Shown: in pieces, positions 11,251 to 21,674 of the stretch | How positions within the stretch are numbered: the stretch's first letter is position 1 | Layout of the letters: every line of letters begins with the position of its first letter | DNA from: Bryopsis sp. KO-2023 | Lineage: Eukaryota; Chlorophyta; Ulvophyceae; Bryopsidales; Bryopsidaceae | Assembly: GCA_030272585.1 (NCBI GenBank) | Contig: BSYQ01000003.1 | Location: 3,968,001-4,032,000, forward strand | Length of the DNA stretch: 64,000 bases | Reading direction: 5' to 3' | Program-made: the position numbers and the translations under genes | The notes under the pieces: generated by a model | Told to the model about the DNA's origin: nothing | Seen by the model: the letters and a program-made list of their open reading frames with translations, nothing else | Databases searched by the model: none

Positions 11251-11496
11251 TGTTACTCCGACCCTGTTACTCCGACTCCGTCCATGTCTGACATCGAGAC
11301 AGCTCCCATGTCTGACAGTCGGCGCGCGCCGGTATACCTCGCGGTCGCTCGACGCGCGCCGGTTCGCGCCGGTCTACCCCGCGCTTGTTTAGCCCACTCG
11401 CTTGGCGCGCGCCGGTCGCGCTAACCCTAAACCCTAAACCCTAAACCCAACCCCCCCCTTTTTTTGAGTCGGAGTAACAGGGGTCGGAGTAATGGG
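11249..11496. mobile_element. Small TIR element containing telomeric repeats
   Basis: The left end at 11251-11280 reads TGTTACTCCGACCCTGTTAC and continues to TCCGACTCCG. The right end at 11466-11492 is its near-exact reverse complement (GAGTCGGAGTAACAGGGG, then TCGGAGTAA). Inside are three copies of a GCGCGCCGGT-type GC palindrome (near 11319, 11351 and 11404), a CCCTAAA array at 11421-11448, and C and T runs. There is no open frame for a transposase, so it would be a non-autonomous, MITE-like insert. No clear target-site duplication was found. The GC content is far above the surroundings. Confidence 0.6.
11421..11448. repeat. Interstitial CCCTAAA telomeric repeats
   Basis: About four units of CCCTAAA (TTTAGGG on the other strand) sit inside the inverted-repeat element, flanked by genes on both sides. 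They are not a chromosome end. They may come from telomere capture or break repair, or be a normal part of the element. Confidence 0.9.
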
Positions 11497-12173
11497 GGTA
11501 CACCGTTTCTGTCAACAATGAGGTGCGCTGATTCTTGCCCAACTTTCAACTCTCGAGAAAATATGGGAACGACTAGGTGTTTCGGGTGCTGGCTTCTTGA
11601 ATTATCATCGACCCCTGATTTTGAGAAAAAAAGCAATCAGGAGTTCTCCTTATTATGTGATTTTGTCCACTGGCATTGAGGTGCAAAAATCTCCGCCATT
11701 TGTTTAAGCTGAGTCTCAGGCAGAAACCATTTTCCAAACTCATCATCAATCTTTTTCTTTTTTTTTCTTTTTGTAAATTCCTTGCCTTAAGCTACACTCC
11801 AGTTCTCAGAGAGGCCCCCCCCCCCCCTTTTCTGAAAAGCATGGCACCATCTGCAGAAATTATTACAAATTCGAAGAAAGGAAACAAGTATGAAAGAAAG
11901 AACTGCACCAGGCAGCAGATCAACCGAAACAAAAAAAAAAGTTGAAAAAAAAAGAAAAGAAAAAATAATTCCCCCGAAAGAATGCGGATCTTTCGTCAGA
12001 GACTCCCGCTCTCCCTTTGCCAAAACTTGCTTTTTGAATGCGATTTGCCAACAAATGCTCCATCAAATATCAAATATCATTTGAGGAGAGGTAGAATACA
12101 CGACTTGAGATGAAAACGGGGTGCTTGTGGTTCGACACCTAAAGAAAAAATTTCTTCGGGAATGAAAAAGAGA
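11497..12173. other. No gene seen
   Basis: AT-rich spacer with a poly-C tract at 11815-11827 and A-rich runs at 11930-11965. The part next to 12174 is probably the 3' UTR of the minus-strand glycosyltransferase. Confidence 0.45.
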
Positions 12174-13766
12174 CTAAGAGACTAAGGACAGCAGCGTGTA
12201 ATTCGTGTCGAACACATCGAACTGATAGCAATTTCGATTGAAGTCCACCGAGTCTTCCCCCGCCAGCAACGCACAGCATTCCACCACTTTCTGCTGAGCT
12301 ATTTTCCTCAGCGGTTTCTCGTGTTGCACCTCTTTCCAATCCACCCATTCGATGCCTCGTACATGCTCCGAAAAAACGTCCGACGCATCCTGAAAGGTGT
12401 AAGCCACCCTCACCCCCGGATCCACCACTATATCGTCGTAACCCAACCTTATGAAATCCTGACACATCAGGAAACATTCCGACCCCGAGCATTCCCCTTC
12501 CAAATGCCCTCGTGATCTGATTCCGGCAAAAAACGGTTTCGCATCCAGAACCACCATGCCGTTCCAGCATGCATCCACAGGGAAAGGCAGCCCCCTCTTT
12601 ATCCTATCTTTCCCGTATTCATCCTGCACGTACGGAGCATTGTTCAGAAAGTGTAGACCCATCGCATCGTGCGAAACCCACTTGTCGTAAAACACCAACG
12701 GCAGCTCCCCCAGGACCGCATCCCTCTTCCCTAAAAATCGCCTCCACTGTTTCAGGATCCAGTAATTCCGGGAAATCCCGTCCGCCACGCTTTGATAAAA
12801 CCCCATGTTTTTTACCAGATCTTTCACCATGATCTCCCTCTGCTCCCCCTTGGTCAATCCACCCATGGCCCTGATGAAATCCAACCCGCACACGATGTCC
12901 CCGTCGTTCCTCAGCAATCGCAAAACATCTTGCGGGCAAAAGAATATATCGTTCAGAAAAATGACCTTTGATGCGATCCAATCGGACGATGCTTTCCACT
13001 CCACCAACGGCTGCAGAGCCTCATTTCTGACTTTGGCCAGAAACTCGATTCTCTCCTCCTCGGGTTTTCGCACCATTCCCCCCATTATGACCCTGTTCCT
13101 GATTTCGAAGAAATCAAGCAATTCACGAAAGAGGGCCAGCCATTGGGGGGTCGAATCCAGACTCCCGCTTTCGTAAATAGACACCGCTACCCTCCCCTCA
13201 GGAAACCTGCTGATCGTCCTCAGCAGCTGATATATCAAATTTGGCATGATGGCCTCGTTGTTGTACAGATTCAAGGCAAAGAAAAACGTCCCTGTTGGCT
13301 GGGCCCCCTCCAGCAAATCCTTGTCTCTCTGACAGGGTAATATATCCCCTTTTCGACTGATTTGGGAAAGAATATCGCGAAGCTGGGAATGCAACCCCCA
13401 CGGACTGTCGACCTCAGTCCGATTCCCAGAAAAATTGCCGTCGTCCTCTGCTTCCATAGATCCGATCACCCGCTTCAGCAGCCGAATTCCAGCGGGTTTG
13501 GACGTCCCTGACTCCGCCCGCAACACCCTAGAAGCTAGCACGAAGAAGTCAGCGGACGAGGATGAGTGCACACCCTCTCCAGGGCCAGGCAAACTCACTG
13601 GAGTGGACATCAGCACGGTGATCGACCAGAGGCACGCCAACAAGACGCCCAAGGGAGCCGCCTTCCCGCGAAGCAAGGAGAAAAGCGGCATCAAAATTCT
13701 GCCCTTGTTTTTCTGACAAGTTGTTCTCCGACTCCTTCGCCTTCCCCCAGCAAAGGCGTCGTCCAT
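12174..13766 (-). CDS. GT69/CAP59-type glycosyltransferase, type II membrane protein
   Basis: Intronless 530-aa gene. An Arg/Lys-rich cytoplasmic start is followed by one hydrophobic segment (about residues 33-55, LGVLLACLWSITVLM), as in Golgi type II glycosyltransferases. The luminal part matches the family of cryptococcal capsule proteins CAP59/CMT1, alpha-1,3-mannosyltransferases of GT69. Matching points are a TFFFALNLYNNE opening, VSIYESGSLDSTPQWL, the KVIFLNDIFFCPQDVL block with its likely metal and sugar-nucleotide binding Asp, VCGLDF, and CWNGMVVLDAKPF near the end. The predicted role is transfer of mannose or a related sugar to a glycan in the Golgi. It is divergent from the CCDC90-like gene, with only 153 bp between start codons. 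Family membership is quite certain. Donor, acceptor and linkage cannot be read from the sequence. Confidence 0.85.
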   Translation of the reverse strand: MDDAFAGGRRRSRRTTCQKNKGRILMPLFSLLRGKAAPLGVLLACLWSITVLMSTPVSLPGPGEGVHSSSSADFFVLASRVLRAESGTSKPAGIRLLKRVIGSMEAEDDGNFSGNRTEVDSPWGLHSQLRDILSQISRKGDILPCQRDKDLLEGAQPTGTFFFALNLYNNEAIMPNLIYQLLRTISRFPEGRVAVSIYESGSLDSTPQWLALFRELLDFFEIRNRVIMGGMVRKPEEERIEFLAKVRNEALQPLVEWKASSDWIASKVIFLNDIFFCPQDVLRLLRNDGDIVCGLDFIRAMGGLTKGEQREIMVKDLVKNMGFYQSVADGISRNYWILKQWRRFLGKRDAVLGELPLVFYDKWVSHDAMGLHFLNNAPYVQDEYGKDRIKRGLPFPVDACWNGMVVLDAKPFFAGIRSRGHLEGECSGSECFLMCQDFIRLGYDDIVVDPGVRVAYTFQDASDVFSEHVRGIEWVDWKEVQHEKPLRKIAQQKVVECCALLAGEDSVDFNRNCYQFDVFDTNYTLLSLVS

Positions 13767-13919
13767 TTCAAGGGCTTCACCTTGCCAGTATCTGTAATGA
13801 CCGCATGACCGACAAACGGTGACTCGGCTTTCGGGTGTGTACGCTCACGCCTCCCCGACAAGGAAAACGAGAGTCGCCGAGCTGCTGGCGGTCGATTTCT
13901 GGAGCGCGCGTGTTTTTCG
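13767..13919. promoter_or_regulatory. 153-bp bidirectional promoter region
   Basis: The start codons of the GT69 gene (minus) and the CCDC90-like gene (plus) are 153 bp apart. Both 5' UTRs and both core promoters must share or overlap this interval. I see no TATA box at a standard distance from either start. Confidence 0.6.
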
Positions 13920-15688
13920 ATGTCAGTCTTTGCCTCTTTCCAGAGCTTATCCCGCGCCTTTCAAGCCAGCTCCTTAAATGCACTGGTAAACGCCGGAAAA
14001 CGGTATTTTTCGGTGGACACAAATCTTGTCTCCTCGAAGACCCATCTCGTCGACACGCTTGATCTGGTACAAGTCCCCCTCAGCCTCGCACCCTGGCTTG
14101 TGTATTGTTGAGTCGAATCAACGCTCAGGTGCGTGCGTCGAATCCCAAAATGTTGAAAGTCCCCGTTTCGCCTCTGATTGCAGATGCGCAAGTTCGAGAA
14201 AGTGGGGTTTTCGAGGGAACAGTCGGAAAACCTCACCCGTCATATCGCCGATATCCTCGAGGAGAGTCGCAACAGAATAGCGTCCAGATACGTCCCAAAG
14301 GCGTCTTTGGATAAGGCGGTCTTGGAACAAGAAGCCAAGATCAACTCTTTCTCGAGCGAGCTTCAGAAAGCCCAAGACTTGCAGCTGGGAAACGTTGTGA
14401 AAGAAACGGAACGGCTCCACGGCAGTCTGGAGAGAATGAGGCTGGATGTAAAGTGAGTGCAGTAAATTTCTTTTTCTGGTGCATTTTTTCTTTTTTTTTG
14501 GGGGGGGGATTTGAGTGCAGAAATTTATCACAGATTTGCTTAAATTAATTTTTCATCGTTGATGATAAAATGGAGCTGGGAAATTGCTTCCACGTTTGGA
14601 ATCATAAATGATCATTCCCTTCTCTGGCAATCCCGGCAGCAACACTCTGGATGCCGCGGGAAAAAAAAAATGCCAATCGATTTCTCGTCAATTATGCACT
14701 GCTCAGCTTGGTCACAATCGTTGATTGTGCAAAACCTTGTGCATTTTTTTTTTTCAATTCTTGACATGTGGGTTGTGCATCCAGGCATGAAATCGACAAG
14801 CTGACATCGAGCCAACGGCTGGATTTAAATCTGGAGAAAGGGTAATTCGCTCATGCAAATCGTTGCTGTCTAAAATCTAAAGATCCCTTCCAACCTCTTG
14901 TTTGCGAGGAGAGCCATTTTTTTGCTAAGTTTTCCTAGTTTTTTTATTATTTTCCTGCTTTCTTTTTAGCTGCACCCGCAAAGAAGGGGTCATGGTTTAG
15001 TCAGACCTGGTGTTTTATGGATATTCTCTGTGACATGTGGATGGCTGTTTTTGACAGGCTGTTGGGTGGTGCCTGACAGACGGATGCGCGATGAGCTGCA
15101 TGCGCTGAGGGACAAAACAAACGACCTCGAGTTGAAGATTGATCGGGTAATTATTTTTCAAAGATAGCTTCCGCTTCGGCTCCCTTACAAAGCGGATTTA
15201 ATTGTTTTAATTCTTTTTCAATTCATTCAGGATGAAGATGTTGAAATTCGATTGGAGTCAGGGTTGGGCCACAGCACTCATTTGGACTGGGACTGGCATC
15301 ATTTATATCTGAGAGGAAAAAATTAATAATTTGTCATCAAAATTGGCTGTGTTTTTGTTTGGGTGCAGGAAATCAATGCTTTGAAGGCAGCAGTCGAGCT
15401 CACCAAGAATGAGACGGTGAGGCCTACGACTCCAGGGCAAATACCCAACACTTGATAAAAGCAACACGCTGGGAAGCTTTTTTTTCAAAATTATCTGAAG
15501 CTGTGCGACCGTGTTTGAAGGACACCAGATAATCCATGGCAGGATGGTGATGATTTTTCCGGTCCATTTGTTTGTTTCTGCTTATGTGGGGGTGTGGTTT
15601 GTCTGTGGAGCAGATCAAGTACGTCGTGGCCATCTTGGGCACCTTCACTGCCGCAGGAATCGGAATCGCTCGGGTTGCAAAGGCTTAG
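13920..15688 (+). CDS. CCDC90/MCUR1 family inner mitochondrial membrane protein
   Basis: A 220-aa protein from six exons: 13920-14066, 14184-14452, 14785-14841, 15080-15146, 15369-15416 and 15614-15688. The N-terminus (MSVFASFQSLSRAFQ) is rich in Ser, Arg and Phe, lacks acids and looks like a mitochondrial targeting peptide. The body matches the DUF1640/CCDC90 family: DTLDL..RKFEKVGFSREQSE, then a long coiled coil, then the signature SSQRLDLNLEKGRMRDEL. A C-terminal membrane segment follows after NETIKY (VVAILGTFTAAGIGIARVA). In animals MCUR1/CCDC90 proteins bind the mitochondrial calcium uniporter or act in proline and respiratory assembly; yeast has Fmp32. An open stretch at 15231-15300 was left out because exons 4 and 5 join directly in frame and reproduce the family pattern (KIDREINALK). 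Confidence 0.85.
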
Positions 15689-16269
15689 TAAGCTCCATTC
15701 CAATGACATGCAAGGATTCCCACCCAACAGCTGGGGCTCCCGTCCAGCGACAATCGTGGCGAGCCTTGCTGCAATGCAAGACTTTGATTGTAGCAGTCTT
15801 TCCGATCCGTCTGGGGTGTTTGGGGAGTCCAAATTTTTCTTTTTTTAAAAAACTTTCGGAGCGGGGGCTTGCAGGAGCGTTGTATGATCGATTGGCTCGG
15901 TGGTGGAGTGACTTCATTTGGGATTGAGGGTGTTCGATTGAAACAGACACCTTCCCCAACCATGCAACTGGCAGTTGTAATGAGAAAGCAAAAAAGCGAA
16001 TTCGGTGGTCTCATCCAAAATCGAACAATATGCTTATCTAATTCACGGTTATGAGCCAAAACTTACCAGTTGAAGACAGAGTATCTTCACCCTGTGAAGA
16101 TTTTCGTCTCGTTCCCCTGACTGACTTGGGCTTCCATATCATGAGAGGAAATTAGAGAGACTATGCTGCCACACCCAGTTCAATGGGGCTCTTGGGTGGA
16201 CAGCCTTCTTCCAGCCATTCCCAGTTCATTCTCATTCTTATGTATTCTTTATGAGCCGTCGAGCGGCAG
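15689..16269. other. Spacer, no gene seen
   Basis: 3' end of the CCDC90-like gene and upstream region of the hydrolase gene. No joined exons were found on either strand. Confidence 0.45.
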
Positions 16270-18607
16270 ATGAAAGATCAACGGAAGAAATGGGAGACAG
16301 ATGAACCGCAACGTTTCTCAATCCCCAGTCAGGAATCAGATAGCCTGGCCTCATCCCGAAGGATTGTGCATGTGGACATGTTTTCGGAAGCAGAAAGGAG
16401 CGAATTGATACTCTGGCAAGCAGTCGGACGAGGCAGGCAACGCCAACCAGTCCAGGTACCAAACGAAAATAAGGAAATCGCCAAGTCGTGTGGAAGGAGC
16501 AGATTGGTCGAATGATCGCCGGCAAATTTGGGGTGTTGTTTTTTGTAGACGAGAGAAGCGCCATCTTTGTCGTCAACCGATGCTCGACGCCGCATGCTCC
16601 AGAGGCCGACCTCCATGACGGCAAGGGACCCCAGTCATGTTGATTTGGGGACGAACGGTAATGCATGCGTACTGATCTTTGGGAATCGGTATCCTCAATA
16701 AGGTTTGAAACGATATGCTTGACGGGTTGTTCAAGAAAACCATTCCTACCAGACAGACATGCTGCATTCCTGGCAAACTGCCGATGGCAATTGAGCCAAG
16801 GATTGATTGTGTTTGATTGAGGTGGACTACTGGATGTTGTGATGCAGATTTTGAAGTGGAGGATATTGAATACAAAACAGAAGAGGGGAGTCAAGGATGG
16901 GTACCATTGAAGATCATTCGCCCTGCACAGAAAGTGAACCTGGGACCCTTCCCCGTCGCAATTTTGCTCCATCCCACAGGCAAGCCTGGAATTTCAGCTG
17001 CGTTTGACAAAAAGATGCTCCTTTGAAATCAAGAGATGAAAATGGAGACTTTGGGTTCTGTCATGCTGACGAAATGTGTTGGATTCAGGGGCAAACAAGG
17101 AGTTCATGGTGCCCATGATGGCGAAATTTGCCAAGCATGGATACCTCACCGCATCTATCGATTGTCGATACCATGGCAGTCGAGCCCTTCGATGCGCAGA
17201 TCAACGGGACCTCTATGAAAAGTCATTGGTGAGGTGGGTTGGAGACAGAGTTCCAGCAAAAGGAAGCAATATCCCTCACCGCTCATTTTCTACACTTAGT
17301 GGATATGCTGCATGAGACTTTTTCGATGGTATATTTTGAAGGGAGAGATCCCAGGTTTTGCTTCAATTAGGAGTTTGTTTTTTTCTGTTGTGGTTGCTGT
17401 TCAGGGCATGGAAGGATGGTGAAGAAAGACCTTTTCTATTGGACAATGTCTGGGACCTTATCCATCTTCTCGACTACCTTGAGACTCGGCCAGATGTGGA
17501 CCCCCATCGAATCGGAATGTCAGGTAGCTGAAACAGTACCATTCCATTGAAACTGGCTGTGGGGGGGAATATGTTGCTGAGAAGGAGACATTCCTAGGGA
17601 TAAGCTTGGGGGGAATGCACACATGGTTGTGTGCCTGTGTTGATGAGAGAATCAAGGTAGCTGCTCCGATGATTGGCGTGCAGAGTTTCGGCTGGGCTGT
17701 CAGGAATGACCAGTTTCATGCGAGGGTGGCATCCATCCCTCAGGTAGGTTGCATTGTAGTAAAAATGAAGGGAATTTGTCGTTGGTGCAACTTATTCGAT
17801 TGCTGGGGTTTGGTGCGCTATATTGGCAGGATTAGGTTTTAAAATTAGAGGTTGTGGATGTAATATATATGGGGATTAATGGGGATTTGAAGGAACATGG
17901 TCATGCATCTTTCGTTTTTTAATAGAACACGTGTACTGTATGGATAGGAAGATTTTGATACCATTGTATGTATGATTTCCTTCCTTGTTCTTGAAGGTAT
18001 TCAATGCAGCAGCCGGGAGCATGCAGAAAAGCGAAGTGGACCACGAGGTGGTGGCAGCCGTTTGGGCTAAGATCCTGCCAGGTATCCAGTAGTGCTGCTG
18101 CTGCACTTCCTAATTTTGATTTCGTCTATTCAACCAAGAGATTGTGGATCATCTTGTAAAGAGGGGGGGGGTGGGGTCAATGCCTTGGGAGGATCGATCC
18201 TCCGTTTCAAAGGAAAGAGTTGCCCCTCGGTGAAGGTTACTTGATACACTTTTACTGATGCACTTTTACGGATGTATGATTTTCGTTTTCTGGGCCTGGC
18301 ACGGCCATGTGATTCGTGTCATGCAGGTCTCCTTGATTTCTATGATGCACCCATTTCCCTTCCCTCTTTGGCACCGCTTCCTTTGCTCGTAGTAAATGGA
18401 GAACTGGATGAGCGATGCCCTGTGGAGGGGCTGGAATCGGTGTTTGAGAAAACGAAGAAGGAATATGCTTGGCATGGGGCCGGGGACTCGTTCAGTGTTA
18501 GAATCGAGAAGGATGTCGGCCATGTGGCCACACCAGACATGAAAGCAGCAGTCTTGCAGTGGTTCGATCACCACCTTTTGGAAGGCAGTGTCCCTGAAAA
18601 AGATTAG
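16270..18607 (+). CDS. Alpha/beta hydrolase, dienelactone-hydrolase/acylpeptidase type
   Basis: A 400-aa protein from eight exons: 16270-16455, 16549-16657, 16848-16979, 17089-17233, 17405-17523, 17598-17743, 17997-18081 and 18327-18607. The fold is clear. An HPTGANKEF oxyanion-side loop is followed by GYLTASIDCRYHG, then DNVWDLIHLLDYL, then the nucleophile elbow G-I-S-L-G-G, split by an intron just before it. The acid is probably the Asp of VVNGELDERCP and the His that of DVGHV. All three triad residues are present, so it should be active on an ester, thioester or peptide bond. Close relatives in plants are uncharacterised. No signal peptide is seen, so it is probably cytosolic. Intron 3 begins with GC, not GT (AG|GCAAG); the GC donor is the only way to keep HPTG-ANKEF in frame. 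The first 62 codons are less certain than the rest. Confidence 0.8.
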
Positions 18608-18721
18608 ATTCTCATTCATATGTATGCACATTCTTTGAAGTTTCATACAAATGATGTCGATCGCTGGGATCTGGATGGTACAAATGTTTAGGCAAGTCTA
18701 CATCTTGAATGTAAATCTGTA

Positions 18722-21285
18722 TCAGATCGGCTCTGCTAGCAGCCTCTTGATATTGCTGGTCAAGTGAATCAAGGCAGAGTTGAGTGAATCGATGGTGACA
18801 TCGTTGCTCGTCTCCGCAACCTCCACAGTGGGTTGAATCTTCTTTTGTTTCTTCGGCTCCATCATCTCATGCACAAACGGGGGACAGTCACCCGAATCCG
18901 TATCTGGCCATTGATCCTTGAGAATCACACCATACCAAAAGGCAGTCAATCTCTCAGAAAAAAAAAAGTTCAAAGTTCAAAGTTCATTCGTTTCTGATGA
19001 GAAAAGCTCCCAAAAGCGAGATCATTTTTCCAATGAAAATCTGTGTTCCAACCAAGGTTGTCTGAAACGCACGCACCCAAGATGTATTGAAGCCCAGAAT
19101 TACCATCTGGCGCACAGTCTCGCAGAGTATGTACACCTCCACACGGGCTGAGACGATGCAATAGCGGATGCCCATGTCCTTGCTCAGTGGCATGTCGACG
19201 GTGGTTGAATCAGAAGTCATCTTGGTGCCATCGTAATGATCCCACGAAGAAAGAAGAGCGCCGTCTTCTTGATACACCTGACCCTTCTTCCCTTCGTTCG
19301 AAACTCGAAGAAGCATTTTTCCTTCTTTGTCTTGAACGAACCCATTTCCATTTGGCTCGAAACTTGCCGCCACCAGAGAGCTCCCCCTGTGTGCTGTGCT
19401 GCACAGTGGTATTAAGGTTTGCAGTGGTTCGCTGTGGGCATTTGCGCTTGGAGGGAGTTGCTAATATGAAAAATTATCACCGAGCAGGCGGCTTCAAGTT
19501 GGGAACACATACTTGCAAAGAGACGGTATTGAGGCTTTTCTTGCATCGTCTCGACGTCCACCGACACAGCGATTTGACCGTTGGGCCATTTCACCTCTGC
19601 AGACCCCTCCCTGCGAATGGCGACTGCCACCATATTTTGACTGTTTGCAAGGCTTCCCGCATACTTCTGCTGGTATACAATCTCTTTTTCAAGGCTGTCG
19701 GATCGGGAAACGACTGGTTTCGGTTTGGCGGAACGGCGGGGCTTGGGCGGCAGGGAAGCTGTAGAAAACTTGTTTTGAGCCGACAGAAAGCTTTGAAGAT
19801 TTTTTGAAATCGAAAACACTCTCGTGAGAGATAATAGAGGAGGCAATAGAGTACCAGGTTTCAACTTCAGTGAAGACAAGCCGTCAATAACATCTTGGAA
19901 GGTTGCCGTGCTTGATGTCTCGAGACATCTGGCGGGGAGTTTGTTGAGATCTGTGAATCTGCTCGAGCGGGAGCTCACAGACGCAACCTTCGACGATACT
20001 GCGCTGATCAAGCTTGCAGTCGAAGCTCCATCGAATGACGACCGCAGGCTCGGGCAGACGGATTCTGTACCTCCACGAGTGGAGCCCAGTGAATGGGACT
20101 TCGGCAAAGCGCATTTGGGAGGCCTTCTGCGCGGAACTCCACCGTTCACGGATCTCCGTCGACCGCAGCGAGGGACCAAAGGCGTGCCGTCCAGTATCTT
20201 TACAAAAGAGAGTGCTTAAATCCTCCCTGAAGTCGATTCAGCAGGTATTGCAGAGTGGAAATGATAAATGTACCCACTTTTGCGTGTGGGAGGGCATCCG
20301 CCACCTGGTCTCTGTAGTGGGAAACGGATGCGATAGCTGTCGCAGGGTTGTGCCGCAAGACAATTTCAACCAGAGACGTCAGACGGCCAAGGCCATACAA
20401 GTTCTTGAAGGAATCGATTCGGTTGTGATCTGCGTGCAACTCCTGGGGACAGAAAATTGACCCTCAGGCCAGGCAAGGAACACAGTCTTTGGATTGCAGG
20501 CCCAGTGCTTACTTTGAGCCGATTGCAGAATGACAGCGGCTGCAGGCTTTTGAGATTGTTGAAGGAGAGCTTCAAAGTCTCCAAACCTTTGCACAGTGCA
20601 CAAAAAAGAGCTCCTGAAGTTCAAACACAAACTGCACGAAAAGAGAGGTCTCGCATTCACACTGGTACAAACCTTCCAAGGCCGACAGTGGGTTTATAGA
20701 ATCCAGACTGTTGTGGCTCAAATTGAGAGTCTGGATGGTTTCCACCTGCAACCAACCGATCAAATAAGTGCTTTCGATTTTCACCACAAAGCTTGCTGTG
20801 CTTCGTATCTATGGGCAGTGCATTCCTTTACCTTTTGAAGCGCATGTATTGCCGTCAGACGATTGAACTACGAGCAAGGAAGCAAACCGATACATGTCAA
20901 TCCGTTAAGAAACCTGCAGGAGGCTTTTTGTGGCTTGAATCACAAAATCGCACCGCCAGATTCAAGACTCGCAGGCTGCTCAGTGCTGGGAGGCAAACTC
21001 CAAGATTCTCAATGTTCTGGGTTGGGAACACACAACCGCGTTCACAAGAAGTCGACCTGCAAGCTCGTAATTATCCTCTTCTAAATGTGTGTGTGTCGCG
21101 CCACCATGGCGCAACAGAAAGTTGACTTTCGTGTTCATGTGCTTTCGAGTGTGGGTTCGCGGCTTCGCGGAACCGTTGTTGTGTTGCCACATTTGCATCG
21201 TTGTTCCTAGTCCCCCTACTTTGTTGCTTAGATTGAGTTCTTCGATATCTTCAGCATCCGACCAAAACGATGCATGGTCGATTAC
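18722..21285 (-). CDS. Leucine-rich-repeat protein with FAM194-like C-terminal region (5' end open)
   Basis: Nine exons join in phase: 21220-21285, 20954-21016, 20832-20867, 20673-20745, 20513-20586, 20278-20442, 19509-20197, 19077-19386 and 18722-18952. They give about 569 aa without the start. The first six exons code short LRRs ([56 protein letters not shown]). The cap after the last repeat reads AKILDGTPL, typical of SDS22/ciliary-type LRR proteins. A Ser-rich linker follows, then a beta-rich block ([14 protein letters not shown] ... [17 protein letters not shown]) that resembles the FAM194/ERICH6 domain. No ATG lies in frame in the first exon, so an upstream exon must overlap the leader of Rpt4. 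The donor at 19508 (GTGTTC) is weak but is the only phase-compatible choice. LRR proteins with this cap often work in cilia or as phosphatase partners, which is inference. Confidence 0.7.
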
Positions 21286-21674
21286 CTGCGACAACACATC
21301 TTGAGAACAAGACGGCGGAAAATCTCTCAGGGCGTGCAGGGAACGAATCGAATGACGATGTTCCTACCGTACCCCCCAGTCGACGCTCATCCAGTGAAGC
21401 CTTTGGGTCGATTGTGGACGGAGTTCGGTTGACGCTTATCCTTGCAGTATGCAGACGTCAGGATTCGATTGAGGTTTTGATCCCAAGCGATGCCATTAAA
21501 CAAAAACCGAAAATTTTCGGGAGTGAAGAAAGTCGTACGGTAAACCCGCTTATCAAACGCACTCGTTTTGTCTACTTGTTCTGCTTTCTCGTCTTGTTAT
21601 ATTTTCGAGTGGCGCTTCCGTTTCGAACACGAACCAAGAGCAAGCCAGGTTTCAGCGCGCTCAGCAGGGGAATA

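Noticed and set aside
15231-15300. Possible extra exon in the CCDC90-like gene
   Set aside because: Joining the flanking exons directly reproduces the family pattern KIDREINALK. Adding this piece breaks it, and it has no good donor.
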